64,000 nt of DNA from Nephromyces sp. MM_2019 (Eukaryota; Apicomplexa; Aconoidasida; Nephromycida): assembly GCA_015657535.1 (NCBI GenBank), contig JADHZB010001348.1:46740-110739 (forward strand), given 5' to 3'. The position numbers and the translations under genes are program-made. Shown in pieces: positions 46,318-59,239 of this stretch. The notes under the pieces are model-generated. The model was not told where the DNA came from, did no database searches, and saw nothing but the letters and a program-made list of their open reading frames with translations. The first letter of the stretch is position 1. Every line of letters begins with the position of its first letter.

Positions 46318-49077
46318 CTTCAAAATTAATCCAGTAATAGCAAGTAGTGATAAAGCTTAAATTAAAGATATTTCAGAAAAAAATCTAAAAAAAATTACAA
46401 AAAAAGATAATATTTTTCAATAAGTTCATTCGTCTAGTTCATTATGCATAGAATCTCGGTGTGCGTGAAAGTCCAAAATAATGCGCAAGTTCCTAGCTAT
46501 TCTCAAAAGAATAAAAAACTACAAAAAATTATATAAATCGTGAAAAAGCTTCAAAAATCGCGCGCTTAGAAGCAAGGTTCACCATTTTTCCGGTGAAATC
46601 GCATTCTTTGCAGCGAAATAAAGCTCTTAAGGCCGGAAATTTCCAAAAATTTTATCAAAGGCAAACGTAGGGCTCAAAATATACACAATAAATGTGATTG
46701 CAAGTGCTATCATACTTAAAAGAAAAATTCAAATTTAGCTTAATGCCCATTTCTTACTCCCTACTATCGCCATTTTCTAACAAATTTTCAAAAATTTGGT
46801 AAAATTTGGAGATGATTCTTTAACTGCTGTAATGTCCTTAAAACTACGGATTTGCAAAAATATCCAGCTACTACAGTAAAATCTAAGAATACAAAAATTT
46901 GACGAAATTCCAATAACTAGGATATCAGCAATAACTTGCATTTATTGATAAAACCAGAGAAAAAACGGCAGTTACAAAAATTGCAAAAAAAAACACTAAA
47001 ATTTCTTAAATGAAGCATTTATTTTATAACTTCTTGCCTGCTGTACAGCATTAACTAATTCAAAGGTATAAAAAATAGCGAAACGCCCTAATTTGCTAAC
47101 CCCTAATCAGATTTCGCATAAAAAATTATTTCATCTGCAAAAAATTCAGATTTTTCAGATTCTATAAAAGAACCTGCTATAATATATCAAGACTCTCTCT
47201 TCCAGAACCACTAGAACAAAGCAGTATCAGAGACAGAAATCCATCTGCATAACGGCTGAAAATTGGCAATAACTACTCCTTCTTCATCAAAATGGCATCA
47301 ATGATAAGAAAGCAGACACAAACAACACTACTCTAGGTAAGTTAATCGATAATTTTGGTCAAAATTCGCTATTATTGCACAAATTGCTGCATTAATAAAG
47401 ATTATCCACTCCACACGCTTTCTACGCTTCCTCCTACAACTCGAATAAGCAATAGCCTCCCGTAGAGTTTCCTTGAATCAATCCCACATCGAAAAGAAAC
47501 CTCAAATACTGACGAAGATTCACGCTATATTTCTCGCATAGTGGGGAATAGCTTTCACCCATAAATATATAAAAAAATAGGGGGAAGGGGGGGGGTTCTT
47601 CATAATATGAGATATCAAAGCAGCGAGGAAAAGGGCTTAAGAAAAGAATACCTGCATCTTCACTACTCAGGAGGGGTATTCTACTCACAAAATTGAAGCA
47701 AAACGGGCTTACGAAAAGAATACCTGCATCTTCACTACTTAGGAGGGATCTTCTACGCAACTTTAGTGGTGTGTGCGTCTTGGACGCTTTATTAGGGAAA
47801 GTAATTATGGCTGTCTTCAGTCGATAAACCAATGATTTAAAGAGGAAAATATAAAACGGTAAAGGTTCAGGATGTTTTCAAAAAATAGTCGTTTAAATCC
47901 GACTGAAAACAAGATTTAAGCTACGGCCCGCTTCAGACACTCAGAAGAACGATTCATATTGGCTTGGTGGAAGAGAGGAAGATGCTTCGATGTAAGCGAT
48001 ATTTTTTTATTATCAAAACTCAAGAAGAATTAAAGGATGAGAAAATCGCCTCTAAAGCATGCGATATCACTGAAGATGAGAAGTGTAAGTACTTCCCAAA
48101 GGGGGCGAGGCGTGTGGTTCATTACCCACAAGAAAGCAAGTAGCAGGTCGTGTGATTGCGGAGCGTGTGAGGGTTGTGAATATACTGTGTGTTTGGATGA
48201 TTTGGAGGGTCAGCTGAAGCGCTCGTAGAGGGTGTTGGGAGTGATGGTAATATGCGTTGAATACGTGACTTCAAAGTCTCCAGCTGATGAGTAAAGAAAA
48301 AAGGGGGGGTTTTTATGAGGTGTGCTATATAGTACGCGGGAGGTGATTGTTGTGACCTTAGTTGCCTAATATGAAGGAGGTGATTGCCATAAAAACTAGC
48401 TGCTTAATATCATAGGCTAGCTAGTGTTCTAAGAATATGGTAATCGCCGAATATCAAGGGAGTGTCTTGGTCTGAAAATGCAAGTCAGTAACTTCTCTGT
48501 TCACATAAGTAGTTGCGCTTCCCAGAAATTTTATGTAGGTTCGCCAGATATTTCAAGATTTTCTGTTCTGTGGGCGTATGGTTCGTTTTTTCTACTGTGA
48601 AATCATCGGACTGTGTGATCAAGTGCTTACTTACTGCGACTTACCACAATTTTACCTTAAGGTAGCGATTAGATGTATAACATTTAAAACTTTTTTTTTG
48701 GCTTTTTGTCGCAGACTTTTGAAGCTGCTTCTGCACAGCTTTATCAATGGAATGTGCAGCATAATATCTACAAATTAATAGACATCCTTACTTTATCAGT
48801 GACTAATTTTTTACTATTCAAATTTGATCTAAGTTTTAATATATTATCTAAGTTAGGCATCATCGAATGAGCTGCTTTTTTCCGCTGGCATAAAAAAGAG
48901 TAAGAGACGTAGTGAATGACCCTTAGCTTATGTAGTAACTCCTCTTTTTGGCGAAATGATATACGCAGGGCTTCGCTACCCTCTATTTTATAGTAGACTA
49001 TGTCACGAAAACAGCTTTAAAACATATCTCTTGAGAGTAATTCGGAGAATCTGAGCTTTAGGCCTTAGGTATTACAG
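46318..49077. other. AT-rich region upstream of arginyl-tRNA synthetase
   Basis: Mostly A-rich sequence without good frames; presumably the 5' flank of the minus-strand synthetase. A 132-codon minus-strand frame (47832-47434) carries a duplicated LLSSEDAGILF segment caused by the 52-bp repeat at 47633-47756. Its composition (PFPLFFYIF, RQYLRFLFDVGL) is not clearly coding and I could not link it to the synthetase. 48037-48228 (plus) is open but unrecognised. Confidence 0.45.
47633..47756. repeat. 52-bp direct repeat, two copies
   Basis: Copies at 47633-47684 and 47705-47756 both begin GGGCTTA and contain GAAAAGAATACCTGCATCTT followed by CACTACT. They differ at about four positions and are 20 bases apart. 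In the minus-strand frame each encodes LLSSEDAGILF(V/L)SPF. Confidence 0.88.
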
Positions 49078-49617
49078 AGGTCATTGGTACGAGTTGTAGA
49101 GACCAGTATAAATTCCCTCGATTTCTTGCTAATTGGCATACTTCTTGATACGCAAACTGTATGTGGAGATCTGAGGGTTACGAATGAACCGATAAAAAAC
49201 ATCCCGAAAAAGCGCCCAAAATGCTTATATAGCAAACTTGACGATATCTTGAGGTTTTTAACATCTCTTTCACGTGATAAACATAATATTAAACAGTCTT
49301 TTTGGACTGCCATCTTTTTTACCGGTACCCTGCTTGTGTACTGTAAACGTACTATCGGGACTTTAAGCAGTCTTGTTGGGCTTATATCTTTTTCATTGGT
49401 GCTCTGCATACGTGTAGTAAACTTATTAGTTTATGCATTAAAGTCGTGTCGTAACTCATCCACTAAGCACCTAATCAAGTTTTTCATTGTACAGCCGGTA
49501 AAGAGTATACATGGGCGTCAATTTTTAAGCTACAATGCTGAGATTTTAAAGGCATTCACCTTTGCAAATGACAAGGGTCTCACAGCTACAAAAGCTTCAC
49601 ATTTTCTTAAGTTTTGA
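49078..49617 (+). CDS. Possible exon: 179 codons, hydrophobic middle
   Basis: An open frame follows the acceptor-like GGTATTACAG and ends in TGA; it has no in-frame ATG, so it could only be a 3' exon. It reads from RSLVRVVETSINSLDFLLIG through a basic stretch (NIPKKRPKCLYSKLDDILRF) to hydrophobic segments (WTAIFFTGTLLVYC and TLSSLVGLISFSLVLCIRVV) and a basic tail. That would suit a small membrane protein, but I recognise no family and no upstream exon. The length is notable for this AT-rich sequence; a chance frame remains possible. Confidence 0.3.
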   Translation, partial: RSLVRVVETSINSLDFLLIGILLDTQTVCGDLRVTNEPIKNIPKKRPKCLYSKLDDILRFLTSLSRDKHNIKQSFWTAIFFTGTLLVYCKRTIGTLSSLVGLISFSLVLCIRVVNLLVYALKSCRNSSTKHLIKFFIVQPVKSIHGRQFLSYNAEILKAFTFANDKGLTATKASHFLKF

Positions 49618-51951
49618 CACACTGTTTTTCTCACTCCATTATCGAGCAACTTGCGAAAAGAGGATATCTGCCTTGAAAAAAGCAATTTTCACTGAATACG
49701 TGCTGCATCATATGAATCAAGAGCTACTGACGGCAGAAAACACATAGAAGGAAGCGAGAGGACCAAGATAATCTAATACGCTGAAAATGCTAATTTTCAG
49801 TTTTTACTTGGGGGCTGCGCATCCTCAAGCCACCACAGTCCTCAACACGTCGTGGGCAGCAGTCCGTGGCTGCAGCAAAGGTAGGGAAAGGGAGCAGCAA
49901 GCGAACCTAATATGTTCGAGGCTAAGCTACAGGTACTATTTGCAGAATCCGGGAAAAGGTGACTTGGTAGCTACCTCCCTGCTTCCTGCCAATCGGATAT
50001 CGATTACCAATTCCTAAATACCCTGAATCGACTTCGTCCGTACCCCTAAGCCCGTTCACCACGACCATTTCTTTCAACTGTTTCACGAATGCCCTTTTCC
50101 AATATCATGCAAGGTAACCATAATAGGCTGCCAGCTCTCCATTCTTCCAAATAGCAGTGTAGTGGTATTTCTGGAGGGAGGAAATCCCCTTTGCGGCTAG
50201 CTCTTATTGAACCAAATGTTGGGTAGCATCATGGTACCAAAAGCAGCTTGTGACCACAGTTAATTTCTTACAATGTTTAAGCGCAGCTGTCCAGAGATGT
50301 CCGGAGGCAAAGAGTGACGGTTTCGACAAGCCACCACTATGCATCTCAGACAGCAAAAAGTACACGGAGGCTAGCTCCTGACGTTCCTCAGCGTCATTCG
50401 AAATTGTTTGTTTAACGTAATTTACTTTATTCTTTGAAATAAAGGTATCTCCTCTATTCTTGTCCCGAAAGCGAATGCAACAGGACAATTACTTAGAAAA
50501 CAGCTTATCTTCAAAAGTAAAAAGAGCTTCAAGGTTAGCAAACATACCAAAGCCTAGAAAGCAAGCATCTTGTTAGCAATCCGACCAACATACGGCATTA
50601 CTCACAAATAAAAAATTCATAAGATGAAGCTAGTGGTTGAAATTTTTGCCCACAAAATAGAGCGACCATCCTGACATGCAACGCACAGCAGAGGATGGAC
50701 GTGGGGTATACCAACTAGTTTGGTGCCAGCTAATTGCACGAGTCCTTAAAAATTTATGGCTGCGGCCAAAGGAAGATCGCGGTGCTAAGCATGAAAAACC
50801 TTGTTACACTGGCGGCAATTAAGGAATAGAGCGAGAATTCGCAGGTCTTCCGTGGTGGTATTCCGGTACACTAGTACCGAGGAAGTATAATACGTTAAGG
50901 CTCTTTTTGCTAGTACATGTTTCTCAGCAGCTTTTAAGGGAATATATGAAGAGTATGGTATGAACTCATTCTTATCTACCGAGCATTAAAACAGGTAACC
51001 TAATTTCTATTCCATAGATATACTGCCTACAGCTACAGAATTATCCTTGGAAATTCTTCTAGGACTAGTCGCATTACGCACTCCTTCATCTTTTCTAGGC
51101 TAAAATCCCGCTTGCATCATTGCAAGCAACATTTGATAGACAGCATCCCTGTAAAGCAGCAAAGCTCTCCTCTGTGTGCGTTAAGATAATCACAAGATGA
51201 TAAGGATAACTATATGGCACAGGCTGGTCATACGTCACCACGGGAGAGAAACGAGCGTTTAGGACTTTTATTAATTACTATCAAGGATCGAATAATATCC
51301 GACTACGCTGAATGGAAAGCTTAAACGGGATCAGAACGAGAGCTTCCGCACCATCAGCTAAAGGTCATTCACAGCGTCAAACAAGATAAGAGACACGACT
51401 ATTTTCAAAAAAAGCTCATCTTCCACTGGGATACAAGTTCTGAAGCCGTACACACTTTACATCATAAACAAAAGCCTACACACCGAGAAGCCTCTATACT
51501 CGATGAAAATTCCAGATTAAGCAAAATGAACCGCATTCCGCGGATTCCCACTCGTAAAAATTACAAATCCCCCTCCTTCCAACAATGCATAAAAGGTAGT
51601 CCCACTTAATTATATCTCAGCGAGCTCAACCCCTCTCCCACTACCGTCACCAAACTAATTCTAATGCCACAAACAGCACAAAACGCATGGAGCGTATGGA
51701 GTATACCACCCTGATCAACCACCCTCGCCCACCATCCTCAGCCATTACCCTCACCCAACTACTTCTAATGCCACAAACAGTACAAAACGCGTGAGTTGCA
51801 TGGCGTATATCACCCTCAGCCACCACCCTCGCCCACCATTCTCACCCAATGCCGCAAAGAGCACAACACGCATGCCGTATATACCAATTAGCACGAGCTG
51901 CTCCAGAGGTTGTATCATATGATGCACTTTGCCAAAACAATAAAAAGTCTT
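49618..51951. other. Region downstream of the CRK2-like kinase, no supported gene
   Basis: Short frames only (for example 49787-50017 plus, 50488-50204 minus). The part next to 51951 is the 3' flank of the minus-strand kinase and contains a C-rich repeat at 51661-51880. Confidence 0.45.
51661..51880. repeat. ~104-bp imperfect tandem repeat, two to three copies
   Basis: CTAATGCCACAAACAGCACA at 51661 recurs as CTAATGCCACAAACAGTACA at 51765 (period 104), and a shorter third copy begins AATGCCGCAAAGAGCAC near 51848. Between them lie CACCCTCGCCCACCAT motifs. Located about 70-290 bp beyond the stop codon of the minus-strand kinase. Confidence 0.75.
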
Positions 51952-54900
51952 TCATCGAATGCGTTTTATATTTTCGGGTAGATCCTTAAAATAATCGTGC
52001 TCCATAGCTTGGTTAGCTGATATACGCTTAAGAGGGTCAAGTTTGAGCATACGAGCAAGTAAATCTACCCCAGCTGTATTAAGGCCAGGAACCTGTGCAA
52101 GGATGGGGAAAGTGGCAGCAATAGTTATCGGTATGATAGGCAGTATAATGCCACCAGCGTGGGGAAGAAGGCATGAAATGTGTGGAAATAGCAAACGATC
52201 GGGAGAATGCGGTAAGAAACGGGAAAAAAAAGCAAAACCTGGAAGCTGGCAAAAGCGTGAAGAAAACCATAAAAATCATAAATTCACAAAAAATAGAGGC
52301 TAATGCGAATAGAAAAAAAAAGAAAAAGTGTTAGCTACAAATAATCTATTAAAAAAGAATGAAAAACTTAAGAATATGAAATTAAAGCTCAAATGTAATA
52401 TAAAGAGATAAAATATCTCATTAAAATATGATGTTGTACAAGGTATACATGGAGCTGGAATCAAAAAAGTAAAGAAGAATGCAAAAAGATCGAGAAAGCA
52501 AGCAAGTTCACACAGAGTCCGCAAAAAACATGTAGAAACAAAGATGAGGCAGAGTCAGCTTTGAAACTCCAGCGGGTGAAAGTGTGACGCCAATATACGG
52601 GAAAATCAAGGAAAAGCAAAACTTTAGTGACGAAACAAAAATTTTAAGCAGAAACAAAATATTCAGCCAACACTGAGCTCAAAACAAAAGTTTAAAAATA
52701 AAATTTCCTCTGTATAGGCAGTTTGCATGTATTTTATCCTTTTCCTTTGCATCTTTGGGTTCATTTACCCTGTTGCCCGCGTACGTACACTTCTTCTTCT
52801 TCGTCACCCTCTTGTCTTTCTCGCGTTATTTTTATTTTTTCTAATAATTTTTACTACAAATTTTTTGCTAAATTTCTCGCCTTTATTCGTACTTAAAAAG
52901 CACTTTCGAAACGCTTTCATTACTGGTTTACAACACTGAAAAATGTAAATTCCCCTTGTATATATACTGTCTTCCCTCTTACTAGATTTTGCCACGGCTG
53001 CCCACTAAAGACGGGGAAATCTGCCTTCCATTCCGGCAAATCAACAACTTGAGGCCACGACTTTTGTGAAGGAGTGCCTAGCACCTTAAAAATCTTGTAA
53101 AGTTGATCTTCATCGCTGATACCTGGGAAGAGTGGCTGCCCATTCACCATCTCTACAAAAAAAAAGATGAGAAAGCTAAAAGAAAAGAACCTCAAATACA
53201 CAGAGAACGTGAGAGAGTAGGGAAAAGTAAAGGCAGTGTGTGCGGATAGGGGAAAAATTGGGAAGAAAATGGGAAACAAAGAATCAAAAATAGCCTGCAG
53301 CTTCCAAGCAAAACCTAATTCCACAGAAGATTTAGATTCAAAACTATTTGCTCAGAGTACGAAAAGAATTTCACACAGAATGGCAGGCGAATAAACAAAC
53401 TCCACGGTAGAAGATTCTTCCAGATTTTACCCAAAAATTCAGAGGATTGTGATACACTAAACATGCATCAAAATTTATCTGCACACAGAAACTACAAACA
53501 CATAGAGCAAGCTCTCGTAAGCTTATATCTTCAATGAGAAAACCCAAACGCACATAGCGCAAAAACGCAAGAAAAAAGCTACAAAAAAACAGACTAAAGC
53601 ACTTTAAAATTTAGAGCAGAAAAATTTATTCAAGAGGATGAAAAGCACTAAAAACCACCAAAAAACGGGAAGAAAAACATTCAAAAACATCCGAAAACAT
53701 CGAAAAGCATCCAGAAAAGCCCAAAAAAACATCCGAAAATATACTCATCTTCAAATAAAGAAGAGCAGCCATTAATTCACTTCAAAATGCAACTTTGTAT
53801 GCTTCCATCACATCTTCAAGACAAACCAGCAAAGATACATCCTACGCTCCAGATATCGACTGTAGTTGAGTACTTCTTAGAGCCCATCAAGACATCAGGG
53901 GCACGATACCACAGCGTAACTACTTCATGTGTGTAGTTTCGCACCGGAATACCAAAAGCTCTTAAAAAACACCAATGAAGAGGAGGAAATTTCATGAATA
54001 TAAGCAAAAAAGATAATTTTATAGGCTAGCTGTGCGTGGATACAAGAAGACTAGTACAAACTAAGAAATATCCGCTAAAAAAGAGATGATTACGTGAAGG
54101 TAAAGCTGCACACGAAGCAGAAAAGTTTTAAGCTCTTTTTAGTTTGTAGGATGGAAAAGCTCGTCCTGACACACACGAGGGAAGTTCGTGCTCACACACA
54201 CACCCCCCCGACAGCATATGCAACGAGGGAAAGTTTCAAGCAAAATAAAAAGTTTCGGAGGTGCATAGTTTAAAGAGTAAAACACACGCTTGAAAATGAA
54301 GATATCACAGAGCAATCTAAAAGGAGGAAATAAAGGCAAAACCTAATGCACAAGTGAGGGCCTTAAAAAATTTGACGTGAAGAAATTGCTTCTGAAAAAC
54401 CATAATAGGCAAGGCTTAAAGCATGTAAAGTACAGGGATTGCGAGAAGCATCAAAGTATGTGAAGAATAAACAAAGCGCACAAAATATGGAACACACAAA
54501 ACATCAAAAACACACACAAAACATCCGCAGAAAAAAAGCACTGCACACGCAACCATTCAGCAACAGACATCACAATCCCCATACACTAGTATTATACCTG
54601 GCAAGACCAAAATCAGCTAGTTTCAACGAACCCTCTCGATTGATTAAAAGATTCTGAGGCTTTAAATCGCGATGCAACACGCGATTTCTATGACAGTAGG
54701 CGATGCCTCTGAGCAACTGATACAAGAAAGACCGAGAGAGCTCATGATTCAGTCCACCTAAAAGAAAGTCATTCACCTTGACTGTACTTGAGAATTAGCT
54801 CCTTCATATAGTGCACACGGCGATGTACGTACAGTGAAGAAACAGTTAGTGTGCACACATTTCACGAGCATACCCACACAGGTTGAAAATGCACACAAAA

Positions 54901-55683
54901 TCATGCAAAAAAACACACGATTTATCAATGAAAAAGCACATAAACATGTGTGGAATAGCATGAAGTGTAGCTGACTTCACCACACTGAAAGATACCTCAT
55001 CATAAACTGCAAGACACCTTATCACACACTGCAAGATACCTCATCATACTCTGAAAGACACCTCATCACACCCCCTTCGCGCTGAAAAATACCTTTGCAT
55101 GTGTCAAGCAGCTTCTTTAAATCTTGATCCAAGTACTCAAAAACCAAGGTAAGTCGACGCTCAGTATGTATTACATCGCACAGACGAACAATATTGGGAT
55201 GCTGCAATTCCTTGAGGAGGCTGATCTCTCTGATAGCTGTATGATCATACACACAACGTTTATAAAAGGTTTATCTCACGGAAATATCAAAGACTCAGCA
55301 GAGCAAAAAAAAAAGAGCAGAAGATGCACACAAAGCAGAAGATGCACATAAAGCGGAAGATGCAAAAAAATAGAGGAAAAGCCTACCATTATACCAGATA
55401 TGCGAGAAGTTAGAGAAAAAGCATGAAAAATCAGAAGGCAAAAAATAGGTTTTGAACAAAGCAAAAAAAAAATTACTTAGGAAATTCAGTCTTTGAAGAA
55501 ACAATAGAAAAATCATAAAAACGTCCCAACATACTAGCAGTCACCAGTAGAAGGTATTCCTTCGTCTTCAGTTTCTAATCGAATCTTTTTCAAGGCGAAG
55601 ATAGCTCCAGTAGAATCCTGAGCTTTGTAAACTACGCCGTAGGTGCCTTCTCCAATTTTCTCAAGCTTGTGATACTTGTCCAT
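51952..55683 (-). CDS. CRK2: CDC2-related kinase (CRK2/PK5-like, CDK1/2 family)
   Basis: A complete 295-residue cyclin-dependent kinase. Minus-strand exons: 55683-55545, 55236-55093, 54757-54598, 53960-53827, 53152-52983, 52092-51952 (TGA); all phases join. Landmarks: GEGTYG loop 11-16, Lys32, PSTAIRE helix 44-50 split by the first intron (Glu50), HRDLKPQN 123-130, DFG 143-145, T-loop Thr158 in [24 protein letters not shown], GxPxLFPG-like segment, LKLDPLKRI near the end. The start Met begins [16 protein letters not shown], as in PfPK5-type kinases. The length matches CDK1/2 with no extensions. Such kinases phosphorylate Ser/Thr before Pro once bound to a cyclin and drive DNA replication and nuclear division. 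Activation-segment APE reads APD170, a feature I associate with Plasmodium PK5. The cyclin-binding helix is canonical PSTAIRE, whereas PfPK5 has PSTTIRE. Introns carry a 22-bp repeat and A-rich repeats. Confidence 0.96.
53660..53745. repeat. A-rich short repeat (aaacatccgaaaa type) in kinase intron
   Basis: ACATTCAAAAACATCCGAAAACATCGAAAAGCATCC-like degenerate 11-14 bp units in the intron between 53827 and 53152. They resemble the A-rich units near 75-240. Confidence 0.6.
54984..55071. repeat. 22-bp tandem repeat, four copies, in kinase intron
   Basis: Units start at 54984, 55006, 55028 and 55050. Each is ACTGMAAGAYACCTYATCAY plus two bases. Alternate copies are closest to each other (1 with 3, 2 with 4), so the pattern may be a 44-bp dimer duplicated. 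It lies in the intron between the second and third kinase exons, about 20 bases beyond the second-exon donor at 55092. Confidence 0.88.
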
Positions 55684-56689
55684 ACTGTTCTCAACATGGT
55701 AGAAGTACACCTCTCTATGCACAAAAAAACTTGAAGAAGGTGGGGTTTTTCGCAGAATCGAGAGAGCGACTGAAGGAATATCTAAGTTAAGATGAAGCAT
55801 GAGACTCTTGAAAGACCCCAGAAAAATGGTACTAAAAGAAAGTACTGCAAGGTCTGCGAAATTTTGAACTATTCAAAGTTTTGGGTTGAATCTTTAATTA
55901 ACGCACTAGTGATTAAAAACGAGAAAAAGATGAGAAGCAGAGAGAGAGGACGAAAAGAGTAACAAGTAGATCTTGCAGTGTTACTTTAGAGAACTGCAAA
56001 AACAGCGGAAAGTACTTGAAAAACAGAAAAAATGAACCATAGAGCCATTGTTTAGTACTAATCTAAGCAAAATAAGTAACACGCATCCCTTATCGAAAGA
56101 TACTAGAGAATCTTCTAGTCTCTCTTCTTTCCCTCATTATTAATTCAATGTAAAACCCCTCCCCCAAAAGAGAGAAGGGCGAAAAATTTTAGTCAACGCT
56201 CCAATTAGAAACGGGATTTAATGTGCAGCCTAAAAAAAGACCCAATGAGGGCATAAAATGAACAGACTGATATATTTCCCTCCTATTAATTCCAAGTTGA
56301 AAGAATCCTTCTCATTCTTTCAAACCAGCGCAAAAGCAACATATATGCATCCATGTAGAGCAATAGCCCCAGAAAACATCATTTCATTGCTTTTTATCAC
56401 CTTCCTGAACCTCTTGAAGATGTAAGTAATCACGCTGTGAAGGTTTAGACACAAATATCAACGCGGTACAATCATAGCATTATCAGCAAAGATTTGCATG
56501 CCGGTCCGCGGTAAAGCTAACTACAAAAGAAGGGAGTTCAAAAGCATAAAAGAGTCGTCATATCGAAAAACGCTGGAAAAAGTCACGATATTGTGTGCGA
56601 TATGTGTAACAGCTTGGGTGTGTGTGCAAACGATTGACTGCGCGTGTAATATGATGTGAAATAATGCTTACGTCAGTGATGTGTGTGCT

Positions 56690-56718
56690 AGCTTGTGTGT
56701 GTGTGTGTGCATGTGTGA
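56690..56718 (+). repeat. (TG)n microsatellite
   Basis: GCTTGTGTGTGTGTGTGTGC run, with looser TG-rich sequence on both sides (56600-56830). Confidence 0.8.
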
Positions 56719-59239
56719 GTATGTTTGCTTGAATCGCTTGAATCACTTGTATTTATTTTTCTATTTACATGCTTATAGGTTTGTAACTACGTCGGTGTAT
56801 GTACAGTGGGTGTCCTCATGCTTTGTGCATGCAGTGTATGGGTGAATATGCGCTCACTTTTATTTATCTATGTTATTAGTTTTGGTGTGCTTTTTTTTTC
56901 TTTTATTTTTGAGCGTTTTTTGAGTTATTTTCGTCATCAAAAGGTGGCCGTAAGGCAGCGAAGCAGTGTCCTGATCCGTGTTACGGTATCTTATGCTGTT
57001 TCCATAGCACCGATAGGAGATTGTATCGACCGCCGCTGTAAGCTCGGGTGATGATCAATGTGTGACCGGGCGATTTGTGCACCAGAACCAAATGCAGCCG
57101 TGGCATAGTTGAGCTGCGTCTTTGATGCGTGGGCGGTGTGTGCTTGAGCTGCTTGACGTGTCGGGCTTGCAGTGTCTTTCTCAGAGACGCAGCCCAGCGG
57201 ACATTAATCTTGGTACAGCTATTCGCTGGCGCGTATGTAGTTTTGTAGGATGGTGGGGTTGCTACCTGGATAAGTCTTAGGTTAGTTCATTTCTAAAGTT
57301 TTTTGCCTGTGCGGTAGGATTTCACTGTATTTGAGCAGTGCTTCTTTTTCGTCTTTGGCTTTTGTGATGACGTTGACATTTTCTGAATGGGTAACTCGTC
57401 TATTGAAACTTCCTTGTGCGCACGCGACTCACCTTTTTCAGCAAACATTTTGCACCTACTTTTTGAAAAGTTCTGTTGTGAAAATACAATTTCATGGTAC
57501 TGCACTTAAGCATGGCAATAAATGTTTGCTGCACTTAATTCAGATTCTGTTTACTTCACTTGGTATCACCCAAAAAAACGGGTTCATTTCTACTTATGTT
57601 GATACCTGATTATTTCTGCCAATTCCTTTGGAGTTTACGTTTGCCGAAAGCATTTCAACTTTTTGCGCAAAAAAGCAGCTGATTGCTGGTGCAGTCCCTC
57701 TCCTGAGAGCTACTCCTTGATTCAGCAAGGCTTCGGTACATTTAGGCCCTTAGCAGTGCTTTAGACATGACGCAGTACATTTTTCTTTTGGAAATAAAAA
57801 TGTACCCTATTGTGAATTAGTAGTCATATGAGGGCGAAATCCTCCAAAAAGAAGGGAATTTAAAAAAAAAGCACACGATCATAGTATTTTTAGTGTCTAA
57901 AATTGTTTCATAGAAAAATCATCGGGAAATACTTGCGGCAACTGCAATGCAAGTGTCTCAAGTTAAGATTTTTTTTTTGGTGATAGATTGTGGAAAAGAG
58001 GTGAAAAGTTAACGTAGAAGGGCGAATTTTTTTTGGCATTTTCAATTATTTTAACTTTAGCATGATGCATTCCGTACTTTTTGATTTCTCCTCTATTTCC
58101 TTTGTAATTTAGCCTCGCTAAGCAGCTTTATAATTGCTCCTGCTCTCTGTACAGCTCCCCTTGGTTTAAACTTTCGTCTCCTTTGCAATTTCAACGACTT
58201 TCTTTGCAATTTCAGCGGCTCTCTTTTGAATTCCACCTTATCTACAATTCCGTGGACTAACCTCACAGTTAACCTTCATCCATATCCTTCACACTTTTAT
58301 TGGACTTCAAAAAAAAAATATTATGCTGCTGCAATTCATCGCTTGCAATTTCTACCACACAAATACCTACTCTCCAAGACCACGGAAACCAAAGGGGTAC
58401 TGATTGAATATATGATTTAAGTTTAATGCAAAATTTGGGGTTTTTCAACTGAAACTTCAATGAGCAACAAGCTTCTAGGCATCAACCATAAGTTTCTTGA
58501 ATCCGTTTTTCCTCCTTAGAAGCAGCCTTTCTTTACAAGTTCAACATAGAAAAAATGCTTTTACTACTAAAAACGCTTCTTTTCAATATTTTAGACAAGG
58601 TCACGATTCTTTGCCTTCAGTGTAGATACCACCGTAGACTGTCCAAAGATGAAGCGAAACTCTGGCAAAGTTTGCCAACAGCTTTTTTTTTACCGATCCC
58701 TGGAGGGCCTGTTACATCCATCTTTAGCAAGAAAATTTTGAAGCTTACGAGCTGCTGCGCTATAGTGTATCTAGTTACCTACTAAAAACGCAGAAAAATT
58801 GCAAAGGTTTATTGTAACTTATCATACGTTTTGTTCCAGTGCTGGAGGCAAAACGGACAACAGGTCGGTACTTGTATATCACGTAAGAGGTTTCACACGC
58901 GGAGACTAAGATAGACTTAAATAAAGCTTGCTGCCCAGGAAAAGGAGAACTCCTTTAAAAGGAGCATAATATAACTAAAAGGACTAAAATAGATACCCTA
59001 GAGTCGCCGCAATTAAAGTATGCCAGCCATACCTTACTCCTGAAAAATCCATTTTTGATATGCACAATGAATTTCGATGACTTTCTATCGAAACATGGAA
59101 TATGATAGTTTAATGAGGAGGTGAAAATGTTTAGTTTGGAATGTCGAGAGATTAAGCTGTTTTGATGTGATTCAAATCATTTTATAAAAGAAAGTCGGCG
59201 CTTTAGGATGTGAAGCATTCAAAATGCGCAGTAAAAGGA

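Noticed and set aside
57331..58785. Plus-strand frames of 64-92 codons
   Set aside because: They have no coherent splice sites or motifs and are at a length common by chance here.
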